A stretch of 64,000 nt of DNA from Centrapalus pauciflorus (Eukaryota > Streptophyta > Magnoliopsida > Asterales > Asteraceae): contig JAANYP010004395.1 in assembly GCA_020465985.1 (NCBI GenBank), positions 1,646,101-1,710,100 of the forward strand, given 5' to 3'. The notes beneath the pieces are model-generated. The model was not told where the DNA came from, made no database searches, and saw nothing but the letters and a program-made list of their open reading frames with translations. This document shows positions 12,464-26,235 of the stretch, in pieces (within the stretch, counting starts at the first letter, position 1; every line of letters begins with the position of its first letter). The position numbers were made by a program, and so were the translations under genes.

Positions 12464-12902
12464 TATCTATCTTTTATCTATTATCTAATAATATATAAAT
12501 GACTAGATAATTATTTATAATTATCTCTATTTATTCGTTTATAGTTATCCATCTAATTATCTAATAACTAGATGATAATATTAATTCAAATAAATACATC
12601 TTTTATTTAATATCCAATAATAAATAAAAGACTAAATAATTATTATTTAATTATCATCCAATGACAATTAAATCACTACAATATCCAATATTGTACTTTT
12701 AGTCCCCGTACTTTGAGATATAATTAATCACCCATTAATTTTATCTCAATGATCATTTCGTGTCATAAACAATATCCAATATAATTTATCCAATAGTTTA
12801 ATTGCATCTGCTTAGTTGTGCTCATCAGTGTGACCCTCAAGTGTTTTATGAAATCAGCCATGATGCAGTAGTAATGTCATCTTTACACACCATATACTAA
12901 CA
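11888..12902 (-). mobile_element. 5' LTR of a copia-like element (orphan)
   Basis: About 1,015 bp with TG...CA ends: TGTTGAGAATTC at the left and CATATACTAACA at the right. On the minus strand it starts TGTTAGTATATGG and ends TTCTCAACA, followed by the primer-binding site. The TGTTAG...AACA style resembles Ty1/copia LTRs, which is an inference because no protein remains. Two TA tracts (12,256-12,281 and 12,389-12,458) have expanded inside it. The right boundary is less certain than the left. Confidence 0.6.
12389..12458. repeat. (TA)n microsatellite
   Basis: About 35 TA units inside the orphan LTR, with a shorter tract at 12,256-12,281. Confidence 0.9.
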
Positions 12903-14258
<1,356 letters not shown>

Positions 14259-14259
14259 C

Positions 14260-14267
14260 TATATGTA

Positions 14268-14315
<48 letters not shown>
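14260..14315. repeat. Compound (GT)n(AT)n microsatellite
   Basis: TATGTATGTATATG, then about 13 TG units and about 8 AT units, between two TIR elements. Confidence 0.9.
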
Positions 14316-15549
14316 GGGTCAGGTTCTATGGGGCACCATATGCATCGGGAACCAAAAAAAGAACCAACCACAACCTTTAGATTAAATGATCATTGATGCA
14401 TCACGCGATGCATGTATTTGGTATGCATAAGGGTATTTTGGGAATAATAAATATAGCTAGTCAAATAAAATTTAATTTTATATTAATTACATATTCAATC
14501 AATACCTAAACAATAAATGCTAATTAATATTAATTGATACACTTCCAAAATTACAAAATCTAAAAAAATTCAAAAAAAAATTTGATGTTGATGCATCTAA
14601 TATTTATTCTTCAATTCGTGATGCATCTTGGTTTCTTCATCCTCATTTTCAGTCATATTCTACATCTTCTTCGTCCCACCCATGCATCATCAAAATGGTA
14701 ATGCATTTTAATCGGATTTATCTTCAAAACACGATGCATCTTCATTTGATTTATCAAAAATCACGATACATCTTCATTTGATTCATAAAAAACACAATGC
14801 ATCTTCATCGTATTGCATCTCGGCCATAAAAAACACGATACATCTTCATTCGTGGTGCATCTCGACCATATCCATCCAAGATGATGCATCTTCATCGGAT
14901 TCATCAAAAATCATGATGCATCAAATTCGTCTTCCATAAACACGATTAACCTTTCAAAATTTTCCATAAAGAAAATGCATTAAAAAAACAACTATACCTT
15001 TACACGATATCATTCCATCATCAACATTGTGAAATCATCATCATCTTTATTAAAATGACACCATGAACCGACTGCTATGCATGGGGCGGTGGCCGCCGAC
15101 TTTAGAGAGAGGGATGCCAATGGGGTGGCGGCCACCGAGAGAGGGGGTGGTGGCCCGGGCTTTAGAGAAAGGAAGAGAGAGATAAGGGTGATCATCATCT
15201 TCATTAAACTGCACCGTGAACCGGCTGCTATGCATGGGGTGGTGGTCGCCGACTTTAGATAGAGGGGTGGCAATGGGGTGGCCGCCGCCAGGAGAGGGGG
15301 TGGTGGCCGGCCGCCGGATTTAGAGAGAGGGGGAGAGAGATAAGGGTGAGGGAGAGAATGCAGGAGGGATAAATGGATTGTTTGTTATTTGTTGATTTAA
15401 AATACCTAAATTAATTCCTTCTATCTTAAATGATTCTAAAAATATTTTAATTATAATTAAATATAAATTACAAGTTTATCATTCCTAAAATGCCCTTAAT
15501 GCATATTTGGTTCCCATTTGGTTCCCGATGCATATGGTGCCCCATAGAA

Positions 15550-15552
<3 letters not shown>
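14316..15552. mobile_element. TA-flanked TIR element with GATGCATC repeats
   Basis: The ends are inverted: AGGTTCTATGGGGCACCATA near 14,321 and its complement ending at 15,552, about 35 bp of near-perfect TIR. The left interior (14,570-14,940) repeats GATGCATCTTCAT with degenerate spacers. The right interior holds a GC-rich 153-bp direct repeat. Both sides are TA tracts. Non-autonomous. Confidence 0.85.
15037..15342. repeat. GC-rich 153-bp tandem repeat, two copies
   Basis: Copy one (15,037-15,189) and copy two (15,190-15,342) align base for base with scattered changes, for example GAACCGACTGCTATGCATGG against GAACCGGCTGCTATGCATGG. The period is a multiple of three and the GC content is far above the surroundings. 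Reading frames are open on both strands but match nothing I recognise, so a captured host fragment is possible but unproven. Confidence 0.7.

Positions 15553-15623
<71 letters not shown>
15553..15623. repeat. (TA)n microsatellite
   Basis: About 35 TA units between two TIR elements. Confidence 0.95.
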
Positions 15624-15625
<2 letters not shown>

Positions 15626-17736
15626 TTGAGGTTCAATTGAGAACTTTTATGCATCGAGAACCTCGAGGAACTTTTGTGCATCGGATAATCTACCAATGGT
15701 GCACAAAGGGCATATAGGGAAAACTAAAGATATGGTAATTAATTTATTTCTAAAAATCATTAAAAGATAATTAGGAGTTACATTTTGAATTAAAATATCA
15801 TATTAACTACATTCCTCATTTTCCTCCGTACTTCTCTCTCTCTCTCCCTTTTCTTTCTAATCTTGTTCTTCATGATTTTCAGAGTGATGATGATTTGAAG
15901 ACGAAGATTAATGATGAACAACGACGATGATGAACATGAACAAGAGATGCAACTAATAATGATTATGAAAAACTCAATGCATAGATGAATGATGAACGAT
16001 GAACAACGAAAATGATGATGCATAATTGGATGATGAACAATGACGATGCATAGATGAATGATGAACAAGTTGAACATGATGCATAGATGAATGAAGAATA
16101 TGAACGACGAACATGATGCATAGATGAATGATGAACAAGTTGAACACGATGCATAAATGAATTTGTGTATTTTTTTGTTAAATGCGTCTTTTTTTTAAGA
16201 CGATGCATAGATAAACACGATTAACGATGAAATGCATCGATCTCCATCATTTTTTTTTGAATTTGTGTAATTTTGTTAAATTTGGAAATGTATCAATTGA
16301 ATTTATTTAGAATTTATTATTTGATTATTTGTTGAAATATTAAATTTAATGAGTTATGCACACAGGGCCGGCCCAGAGGGGGGGGGGGGGGGCGAACTGG
16401 GCCTCGGCCCAGGGCAGCAACTAGTTGAAGGGCATGATATTCTGGTCCAGTACATAGGTCCATTTACAAAAAAAAAAAAAAAAACCCACATCACACACAT
16501 ATGCAGAGGGAGACTGAGAGACGCGGGACACCGGCGGTGCTAGAGGAGATGAAAGGGTGTTAGGGCGACGATTCATCTTTCAAGAATTGAAGATCGATCA
16601 AGCTATCCTTAACCTCTACTGCTGAAGATCGAGAGACGCATCACGCATATGTAGAGTGTTCAAGGATAACATATCTTGTTTTGATTTCTTACTCATCTTG
16701 ACAATAAATTGACAAAATCATAGCAAAATACGAATATGCCTTGAAGTCAAAAGCATATGTTCTTCCCTGAATCAACAAGCTGCTACGGCAAATGAGAGAG
16801 CCCTAGGAGAGAGAGCCAATTGGTTTAGTCCTCTCTTTCTGAACCCAGATGGATCTCACGAACATGAAGGGAGTGATGATATAGGTCATGGTTTAAATAT
16901 TGGGTTGGACCTGATCTTTTTCTCAGCTTCCATCTCCGGCGACTTCGGTCTGACCCTCGTCGACTGCCTCCATCGGTGGGCACCGTCCAACCTTCTCTCT
17001 ATCTTGTTATCTCTCTGCAGCTGTCGCTCAAACAGCGCCAACACCACGCCTCCCCTGTCTATCTCTTCGATCCCCACCAAATTTCTCTTTTCTCCGGCGA
17101 ATACGGAATACCTGCAACCCCCAACCTAGCCCAGGTATAACATTTCAATCAATTGATCATTTTTTGTTTATCAATTCTTTGACTGACCAATTCTGTGGTC
17201 TGTCATTTTATAAAATATGTTTATGCTTTTTTTTTTGTACTAGTCTATCATCTATGAACAAATCATTCATCAAGTATTTGTATTTGTTTCTGACTTTTGG
17301 TGAATCTGTGAATAATTAGTCTTTGATTCCTTTAATGTAGGTGTAACTGTTGATTATAGCTTCATTGAATCAAAGAAAATGTTACCTTTCTATGCTTACA
17401 ACTTATTTAGTTGTTTTAAAAGCTATTTTAGTATAGCATATACTATTTATTAGCATGTTTCAATGGCCGCACCCTTCGGGAGCCCAAAATAGTATGTTGT
17501 ATCTTAGGGCATTATTTTTTTAATCTCGCCCAGGGCATTAAATTGTTCAGGACCGGCCCTGTATGCACATTCCCCAAAATGTCATTCTTTGTTTGATTCT
17601 ATAATGCACAAGATGCATAAATTGTCCAACTATTTACCCTTTTGCCATTAATCTAATCCATACACTTTTTTGATCTAATGGATGATATAGGTTCTTTTGT
17701 ACCTCGATGCATAAAGTTCTCAACTGAACCTCCCTC
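15624..17736. mobile_element. TA-flanked TIR element (GAGGTTC family), hosting a hAT insertion
   Basis: Left end GAGGTTCAATTGAGAAC, right end GTTCTCAACTGAACCTC, with the match continuing through a TGCATCGAG stretch. TA tracts abut both ends. The interior has degenerate GATGAATGATGAAC repeats (15,880-16,240). A 1,199-bp hAT element was inserted later. Without it the element is about 0.9 kb. Elements at 20,636, 21,850 and 22,541 share this terminus. Confidence 0.85.
16363..17561. mobile_element. Non-autonomous hAT element, TSD TATGCACA
   Basis: TIR CAGGGCCGGCCC at the left and GGACCGGCCCTG at the right, flanked by a perfect 8-bp duplication TATGCACA (16,355-16,362 and 17,562-17,569), diagnostic of hAT transposition. 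The start reads like the 'general transcription factor/ZMYM-like' hAT family common in plants, which is an impression. No transposase frame remains. It contains a poly-G and a poly-A run near its left end. Confidence 0.92.
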
Positions 17737-17749
17737 TATATATATATAT

Positions 17750-19638
17750 GGAAAATTTTTCTAAAAACCTAAATATTTGTGAGAACCTAAGGATCATATG
17801 TGCCCATTAGATCAAGAAGATCTATGACTCAAAATTGTCAAATGACATTTTTGTAATTATTTAGAAATTTGATGATTGAAAATCTTGGAAATGTATGCAA
17901 ATGGTATTTTTGAAAGAAAAAAAATATGTTTTTTTCTTTTTCTCTCTCTTCTTTTTTTTTTTTCATTTTCATTTTCTTTAATTAGAATTGATTTTTATAG
18001 TAAAAAACCATTTTTTTATAAATAAAAAAATTTCTATAAAGAAAATTATTTATCTGCTAAAAATTTTAACATATTCTATATAGAAATATTATGTATCTAT
18101 ATAGAGTGTTATATAATTCTATATCTTTTTATGTAGATTAACATTATTATTCATAATCTATTTAGAATGTTATGTTTTTATACATTTCATATATTTTTAT
18201 GTGTCTTATACATTTCTATATATTTTTAATAAGATTAACATTACTATTCATAATCTATTAGAATGTTACATAGAATGATATGTAAGAACACAGTTTTAAC
18301 AAATTACCAGTTATAATCTATGTAAATTAACATTACTATTCATAATCTATGTAGAGTATCGCGTATTCTATGTAGAAATACATTAAAAACACAGTTTGAA
18401 CAAATTAACCAGCGAACATACTTTATATAGATTATCATGTAATCTATGTTAAATATCATATATTCTATATAGATACAACGATAACAATTTACTAGTACGA
18501 CAATAACAATATTCTACATAGATACAAACTAGCTACAATCTATTCTTTATAAAATATCATGTATTCTACATAGATACGACATTAACAAATTACTAATACA
18601 ACAATAACAAATATCTACATAGATACAAAACTAGTTACAATCAATTCTGTATAGAATATCATGTATTCTATATAAAATATTATATATCTATAAAAATACA
18701 AACCAAATATAGATATAATATATAAAGACAATGAACCATCAAAGACACAACCATTAAGATCCAGAACCTTCGACGAACCGATGAACGTAATCTATGTAGA
18801 ATGTCAAGTATTCTATGTAGAGTACCACGTAGAATGTCAAGTACCATATATTCTACGTAGATATCGCAGACGAACTAAAACAAAAAAAAAACAATTTTTT
18901 AACAAAAAAAAAAAAACCAAAAACACATTTTTTTAACAAAAAAACATTCAAAAGCTGTGAATCATATACAAAAATCTTTTTAACAAAAAAACATGTTTGA
19001 AAATGATTTTAAACTTCAAAATCTATGGAAAATGAAACTGTCATATTCTATGTAAAGTATCGGCGAACATATGATATGTAGATTATCATGTAATCTATGT
19101 AGATTATTATATAATCTATGTAGAACGTCGTGTAAAATGTCAAGTATTATATATTCTACGTAGAGTGTCGTAGACGAACTGAAACAAAAAAAAGAAGATT
19201 TCATTTAGACATTTTATCAAACACTTGGTATGCAACTGATATAAAATATACCAAAAACACATTTTTAAACAAAAACCCATTAATCTTGTGAATCATAAAC
19301 AAAATTTTTTTAACAAAAAACATTTAATGACTATTACATTCATTATAAATCTAATATCTTACAAATAACTTTCATTTCTTGACTATGTAGATTATCATAT
19401 AATCTATGTAGAACGTCGTGTCGAATGTCAAGTATTACATATTCTACGTAGAGTATCGTAGACGAACCGAAACAAAAAAAAGGATTTCATTTAGACGTTC
19501 TATCAAACACTTGGTATGCAACTGATATAAAATATACCAAAAACACATTTTTAACAAAAAAAACCATTAATCTTGTGAATCATAAACAAAAACTTTTTTA
19601 ACCAAAAACATTTAATAAGTATTTAGGGTTTTTTTAGT

Positions 19639-19724
<86 letters not shown>

Positions 19725-19861
19725 GTATGCATCTTTTTTTAAGGTTTAATGAAAGAGAAATGAATAATATATAATTAGAAGAGATAAATTTTTGTTTTTA
19801 CAAAAGTACTCTTATGGTTCTCAAGTTCTCACAAATATTTAGGTTTTTAAAAGAACTCATC
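17750..19861. mobile_element. TA-flanked TIR element with CTACGTAG-type repeats
   Basis: The left end (CTAAAAACCTAAATATTTGTG, then AGAACCTAAGG) is the inverse of the right end (TTCTCACAAATATTTAGG, then TTTTTAAAAGAAC). Flanked by TATATA. The interior (18,060-19,460) repeats ATTCTATGTAGA and CTACGTAGA motifs in both orientations, with longer repeats such as the two copies around 19,130-19,330 and 19,430-19,590. A GA tract lies near the right end. Confidence 0.82.
19642..19720. repeat. (GA)n microsatellite
   Basis: About 39 GA units inside the right part of the CTACGTAG element. Confidence 0.95.
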
Positions 19862-20239
19862 TATATATCACACACTAAAGATTTTTTATTAACACTTTAT
19901 TTATTGTGAACATTGTGAACAACCATAAAATAGCTTTAAATCTTATGAATCTTGTTGAAAATACTACCGAACCCTTCTAGTAACCTATTAATCTTCTTTG
20001 ATCCTATGGATTTTATTGAATCCTATGAATTTGTTGAATATTATGAATCTTGTTGAATCCTATGCATCTTGTTATAAAAACTACTATGAACATTTTGAAT
20101 GTTCTGAATCTTATTGTAGACACTTTTATGAATCTTTTGAATCATATGATCATGTTACAAACACTTGTTGATATATATGAATGATTATATGTATTTTTTT
20201 ATTTGTTCACAACAATAATCTGTTTACAGTGGATCTCAT

Positions 20240-20242
<3 letters not shown>
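19862..20242. repeat. Degenerate repeats, TTGAATCCTATGAATCTTG type
   Basis: Between two TA tracts. Short degenerate copies of TTGTTGAATCCTATGAAT appear about eight times, with decayed spacers. No TIR was found. It could be the interior of a decayed TA-flanked element. Confidence 0.5.

Positions 20243-20294
<52 letters not shown>
20243..20294. repeat. (TA)n microsatellite
   Basis: About 26 TA units; left flank of the small element at 20,297. Confidence 0.95.
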
Positions 20295-20296
<2 letters not shown>

Positions 20297-20297
<1 letters not shown>

Positions 20298-20540
20298 AGG
20301 GGGGTTCAATGGAAAACCACCATGCACCTGAAAACTTGTGAAAACCGCACTGCACCACCACAAATGCATCAAATTCCCCGCGTGATGCATCAAATTTCCC
20401 GCGTGATGCATCAAAATCCCGTGTGACGCATCAGCTTATTTACGATCATGGCACCGCATTTTTCATGAAATGCACCCAATCGGACGGTATGCGTAGGTTT
20501 CTATAGTTTTCAAGTGCATAGTGCTTTTCCATTGAACCCA

Positions 20541-20544
<4 letters not shown>
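20297..20544. mobile_element. Small TA-flanked TIR element (MITE-size, 248 bp)
   Basis: Starts GGGGGGTTCAATGGAAAAC and ends TTTTCCATTGAACCC; the TIR continues through CACCATGCACCTGAAAAC with gaps. The interior holds three GATGCATCAAATTCCCGCG units. TA tracts lie on both sides. Its right half is repeated at 21,696-21,767 as part of the tandem duplication. Confidence 0.85.

Positions 20545-20635
<91 letters not shown>
20545..20635. repeat. (TA)n microsatellite
   Basis: About 45 TA units. The corresponding tract in the duplicated copy is 21,768-21,849. Confidence 0.95.
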
Positions 20636-20637
<2 letters not shown>

Positions 20638-21052
20638 GGAGGTTCCATTGAGAACTTTTGTGCATCGATGCACAAAAGAACCTCCATTGGCCCTTGGATG
20701 AAAAGAATGTGTGGGTTACATCAAATGGCAAAAGGGTAATTAAATAGAAAGTTTTATGCATCAAGTGCACATAATGAAATTCACGGAGGGGTAAAACAGG
20801 AATTATGCAATCCTTATTTAATTATTACACTTCCAAAATTAACAAAAATAATACAAATTCACAATACATCATAATACATGCATATCGTTCATCTCTTCAT
20901 GCATATCGTTCATCTCTTCCAAAAATAAATCATGCATATCGTTCATCTCTTCCAAAATCAAAATACATCAAAATACAGACATGAATCGTTCATACAAACA
21001 TAAATCATGCATATCGTTCATCTCTTCCAAAATCAAGAGGGGGCTAAGAGAG

Positions 21053-21101
<49 letters not shown>

Positions 21102-21130
21102 GGAGTGGTTTTAGGAAAGAAGTTAATGGT
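20636..21130. mobile_element. Truncated left part of a GAGGTTC-family TIR element
   Basis: Starts GGGGAGGTTCCATTGAGAAC against a TA tract. The interior repeats CATGCATATCGTTCATCTCTT and contains a GA tract (21,055-21,096). It breaks off at 21,130, where the duplicated segment is joined. The full-length sister is 21,850-22,454. Confidence 0.8.
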
Positions 21131-21763
21131 CATTATCATCATTATTCATCGTTGATTTTCGTCTTCAAATCATCATCATTATGAAACTCAAATATTATGA
21201 GTCATTATATAAACGAAATTCCACCATTGGAAATGAAAAACAACATGTCTAATGAAGTGGACGATGCATTAGATTGAATAATTGAGAAATAAAATTAATT
21301 AATTCTATTTTGAATTTGAATTTTTATATATCAAACAAACTTTTAAAACCTCTTGCATAATTTATGGAGTTTCTATAATCTAACAAAAAGAGGTTTTCCA
21401 AATTTTAAAGTGTATTGGAGATGTCAAATTTAAAAATACATAATTTTAAAACCATTTCTAATTTTGAAATCAATATTAATATAGAAGATTTTACTAAAGT
21501 TAAAAAAATTACGGGATACACATTTTATCTAGTTCCAAAACATTCCGATTAGCATGCATCGATATCTAACTCTTCGTCGCCTTTACGATCCTAACTATGA
21601 ATCGTTCGATTCACCATCTTCATTTATCATCATCGGACAAACGGTAATAATAGTGTATACTATATTGTTAAATAGTCATATTATTACATTAAATGCACCT
21701 AATCGGACGATATGCGTAGGTTTCTATAGTTTTCAAGTGCATAGTGGTTTTCCACTGAACCCA

Positions 21764-21849
<86 letters not shown>

Positions 21850-21852
<3 letters not shown>

Positions 21853-22452
21853 AGGTTCCATTGAGAACTTTTGTGCATCGATGCACAAAAGAACCTCCAT
21901 TGGCCCTTGGATGAAAAGAATGTGTGGGTTAGATCAAATGGCAAAAGGGTAATTAAATAGAAAGTTTTATGCATCAAGTGCACATAATGAAATTCGCGGA
22001 GGGGTAAAACAGGAATTATGCAATCCTTATTTAATTATTACACTTCCAAAATTAACAAAAATAAGACAAATTCAAAATACATCAAAATACATGTATATCG
22101 TTCATCTCTTCATGCATATCGTTCATCTCTTCCAAAAATAAATCATGCATATCGTTCATTTCTTCCAAATCAAAATACATCATAATACAAACATGAATCG
22201 TTCATACAAACATAAATCATGCATATCGTTCATCTCTTCCAAAATCAAGAGGGGGCTAAGAGAGAGAGATAGAGAGAAAGAGGGAGTGATTTTAGGAAAG
22301 AAGTTAATGGTGATTTTCATACCAAATTTAGCTATTAATTATCTTAAAAACATTTAAATTCAAAAATAATTTCCATACATTTAATATCCCCTAAATGCCC
22401 TTTGTGCACCCTTGGTAGATAGTCCGATGCACAAAAGTTCTCAATCGAACAT

Positions 22453-22454
<2 letters not shown>
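21850..22454. mobile_element. TA-flanked TIR element (GAGGTTC family), complete
   Basis: Left end GGGAGGTTCCATTGAGAAC, right end GTTCTCAATCGAACATC, each followed inward by a TGTGCATCG stretch. TA tracts abut both ends (21,768-21,849 and 22,455-22,523). About 605 bp, non-coding. Confidence 0.85.
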
Positions 22455-22527
<73 letters not shown>

Positions 22528-22540
22528 GAGAGAGAGAGAG
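22455..22540. repeat. (TA)n followed by (GA)n
   Basis: About 34 TA units to 22,523, then about 8 GA units; boundary between two elements of the same terminal family. Confidence 0.93.
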
Positions 22541-23650
22541 TCGTGTTCAATTAAGAACTTTTATGCATCTAGGTACCTAAGAACCATCTACAGCCGTTGG
22601 ATCAAACTGATCTTGTGATGCATCAAACCTAATGCATCTCGTTATGCAACATATTATATGCATCTGATGAAGGGTAATTTAGGAAAAAAATATCTAGTTT
22701 AATTAATTTTAATTCTATATTAGTTGAATATTGCGTTAAATATTTAAATAATAAATGTTAAACACATTTAATTAGTACACTTCCAAAATTAACAAAAATA
22801 ATACATATTCAAATTAAATGATGAAGATTTAGATGCATCATTGTGTTCTTCGTTCATTGTTTATCATTTATCGTTCATCGTTCATCGTTCATTGTTCATC
22901 ATCTATGCGTCGTTCTTCATTTATAATTCTATCCATCGTTTATCATTCATCGTTCACCAACAACAAATTCAAATCCATGTTTATCATTCATCGTTCATCA
23001 TCTATGCATCGTTTTTTTCATGATCATCATCGGTTGCATCTCTTGTTTATTTTCATCATTGCGTGTTCATTATCATCATTATTCATCGTTGATTTTCGTC
23101 TTCAAATCATCATCATTATGAAACTCAAATATTATGAGTCATTATATAAACGAAATTCCACCATTGGAAATGAAAAACAACATGTCTAATGAAGTGGACG
23201 ATGCATTAGATTGAATAATTGAGAAATAAAATTAATTAATTCTATTTTGAATTTGAATTTTTATATATCAAACAAACTTTTAAAACCTCTTGCATAATTT
23301 ATGGAGTTTCTATAATCTAACAAAAAGAGGTTTTCCAAATTTTAAAGTGTATTGGAGATGTCAAATTTAAAAATACATAATTTTAAAACCATTTCTAATT
23401 TTGAAATCAATATTAATATAGAAGATTTTACTAAAGTTAAAAAAATTACGGGATACACATTTTATCTAGTTCCAAAACATTCCGATTAGCATGCATCGAT
23501 ATCTAACTCTTCGTCGCCTTTACGATCCTAACTATGAATCGTTCGATTCACCATCTTCATTTATCATCATCGGACAAACGGTAATAATAGTGTATACTAT
23601 ATTGTTAAATAGTCATATTATTACATTAAATGATGAACGATGCATAAAAG
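22541..23650. mobile_element. GAGGTTC-family-like element, right end unclear
   Basis: Starts CGTGTTCAATTAAGAAC and then TTTTATGCATC, matching the family terminus. The interior has dense CATCGTTCATCG repeats (22,850-23,070). A partial inverted match, GATGCATAAAAGTT at about 23,639, may be the remains of the right end, but it does not continue to a TA tract. Confidence 0.55.
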
Positions 23651-24325
23651 TTATTCGTTCATCATCGTCGAATGCTTGAACCTGATATCGTCTTCATGAA
23701 TTTCAAGCATGATCGTCTTCATCATCATCGTTTTCATCACTTTTCATATGTATGTGCACCTTCATCATCATCATATTCATATTCATCATTGGATTCATTG
23801 TTTTTCATCGTTGTCGAATGCATTAAACTAATAAAATATATAATCAATAGTTTTAAAAGTATTCATTCAAAAACTCGGTTTATATAAATTTTATTATTAA
23901 AGGACTTAAGTTTGATACAACATGCTTAGTATAAATTAATTTTATATGAACTTAAATTAATATAAGACAATAGTATTGTTATTTATCACATGAATATTAA
24001 TTACATGGATTCACTGTAAAACCTTATTAGTATGCATTTAATATAATGTATTAAAATATTTCTAACATAATTACACGTTATATAGAAACTTTAAGAAATA
24101 TTTAATTAAAGAACTTTTATGAAAGCATATAATTAATCAAATAACCTTTAAAAATAATTTAATTAAAAAATATATAATTTAATATTTTAAATAATCGTAT
24201 TATTTGTAGTTAAAATTAATATATTTAAATTTCAATATGAAAACAATATATTAATTCATAAATCTTGAATTTTAATATGTTTAAGTAACTAATACATGCA
24301 TCATATACAAATTATAATTAAACAT
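23651..24325. other. AT-rich intergenic sequence, nothing recognised
   Basis: CATCATC-rich at first, then very AT-rich. No gene, TIR, or LTR signature seen. Confidence 0.5.
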
Positions 24326-24419
24326 AAATGTCATATTGATTGCTTAATTCTTTTGAAATTCTCTCATAATTTTCAAATCATAACTACACCTTATAATTAC
24401 ACATAAATGTCATATTGAT
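24326..24419. repeat. 79-bp tandem repeat interrupted by the second gypsy element
   Basis: AAATGTCATATTGATTGC begins at 24,326 and again at 24,405 (period 79). The second copy is cut after TTGAT by the retrotransposon and resumes at 32,941 with TTGATTGCTTAATTC. A short third copy lies near 33,002. Removing the retrotransposon restores a continuous repeat. Confidence 0.85.
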
Positions 24420-26196
24420 TGTCACATCCTTGCTTTAATCCCGCTTGCTTATCCCAGGAATAATAATACTTGCATAAAGCTAAATAAAATATTACAATAA
24501 GTCATGCACTACACGTGCTACAAGGTTACAATACTAAGTTGCTAAAAATATCACAATATAAATAAAAGCAGCTACCCAAAACCCAAGGCACCATAAAGCT
24601 ATACCACAAGCTGAAAGTGAGCTAAGTCCTCTGGGTTGATCAGAAAATAGACCTTAGCAGAAGGTCCAGCTTGATCTTTACCTTTTCCTGTAAACATTGT
24701 GAGTAGCAACTGTAAGCTAATTGTTTAGTGAGTAAACATATATTCATGAATGCATGTAAAATATGTGGCGAAAGTGCCTATAAAGGCTTGTTATGCTTGC
24801 TTGCTTGCTTGCTTAATACCCAGAAAGAATGCTTGCACAATTGAGACATTTCACGCTGAAAGGAGATGTCACCACTAGGGGTTACCGCTTCCGATGATCA
24901 GTCGGTGATACGGGGCTAGCTACCCGCATAATGCTTGGGATAGTGGTGAGCATCAGAATTGCTTGCTTGCTAAGTATAATGCTTATGAAAATGTACAAAG
25001 AAACGCTCAAACAAAGCTTACTGTATAATATGCAGAATAATAAGCAGATAGCAAATAAATATGCACATTAATAGATCAGATGTAAGATCCGGCTAAGCTG
25101 GGCATCGCCTGTACCACAGTGTTCGCCTTCACTCACAAAAGTCTATTGAATTCCAAACAAGTCATATAGAAGCAATTTATGTCTCAATTTCATATAAAAC
25201 ATGTAAACAAGAATAACTGTTACTCACAGTACTGAAAATGCTTGCACTGGCTTTTCTATGCTTTTAATTGCTTTGAAACGCTCGCACTTGCTTATCTAGG
25301 CTTAATATATTCTGGCACTGGCATTGACTCGTAACTGGGCTAAACTACTTAATTTAATATCTGTAATTTAACATTACAGAATATATGCTAACTTAATAAT
25401 GCTAACTTAAAATTCTAATTTTCACAAACCATAACGTTTAGCTAAATATCTTGCTATATATTTTTGTTAATTTATGCGTTGTCCGTGAATTTTATCAATT
25501 AAATTCGAATTTATAGGGGAGGGTTTCGAATTTGATGCTCAAATTCGAACATATGGAGTTAAATTCGAAAACAAACTCGAACATGGGGTTAAATTCGAAT
25601 TCATGAAGCTAAATTCGAATTATAAACTTGAACAGGGGATTAAATTCGAACCTACAGTTCGAATTTAGCTCTATTCGAGCTTGTTCTTGGCATTTCGAGT
25701 TTGTTCGTGTTTTGCAGCTTTTAAACATGCATTTTCAAGTCTAAAAATCATAAATAAGCTAAGTAATAAGCCTAGGTTCGATTATATCGTACATAATCTA
25801 ACAGAATCGAGCTAAAACTCCAGCTAAATAGTTTAAAATCGAACCAAAAGTGGAAATATAAAGCTTTCTTCAAAACCGAAAATGCAGAAAACGAGAATGA
25901 CGATTTTTACCTCAAATCCGTATGAAATCGTACATGCAATAGTAGATCCGCGTAGTACTCTTCGAGATCTTTCCGATGACGTATATAACTCGAGATTTGG
26001 CCAGTCGGTTTGGGAGAAAAGTTAGAGAGAAGTTCGGGCTATAGAGAGAGTCTCTCAAATTGCTAGATGGATTTTGCAAAAAGAGAGGAAATAAATACCC
26101 CACTCCTATTTATACTAAAATTTGGAATTACATCATTTTACGCAAATTGCTCAAAATACTTAAAATAAAAATACAAATAAAAAGCAAGGTGTTATA
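24420..26196 (-). mobile_element. 3' LTR of the second gypsy element
   Basis: 1,777 bp. On the minus strand it starts TATAACACC and ends GATGTGACA. The TA...CA ends depart from the usual TG...CA. It contains an AATTCGAA array (about 25,503-25,665), GCTT repeats (about 24,790-24,815) and the conserved CTTTTCCTGTAAA and ACTCACAGT landmarks. Confidence 0.93.
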
Positions 26197-26235
26197 GTAT
26201 GAGCCCACCACGCTTGCACTTCGTCCTCGAAATAC

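Larger units (their letters stand above)
20473..23632. repeat. Tandem segmental duplication with AAATG breakpoints
   Basis: Copy one is 20,473-21,695 and copy two is 21,696-23,632. Both begin CACC(C/T)AATCGGACG and both end TTATTACATTAAATG. Copy one lacks about 0.7 kb relative to copy two: it jumps at 21,130 from the left part of one TIR element to a position equivalent to 23,068. The last 565 bp (21,131-21,695 against 23,068-23,632) look identical, while the first parts differ at several positions. The base before copy one, the copy junction and the end all carry AAATG. Confidence 0.88.

Noticed and set aside
21554..23679. Two near-identical frames beginning MHRYLTLRRLYDPNYES
   Set aside because: Their conservation is due to the recent tandem duplication, not selection; no known domain.
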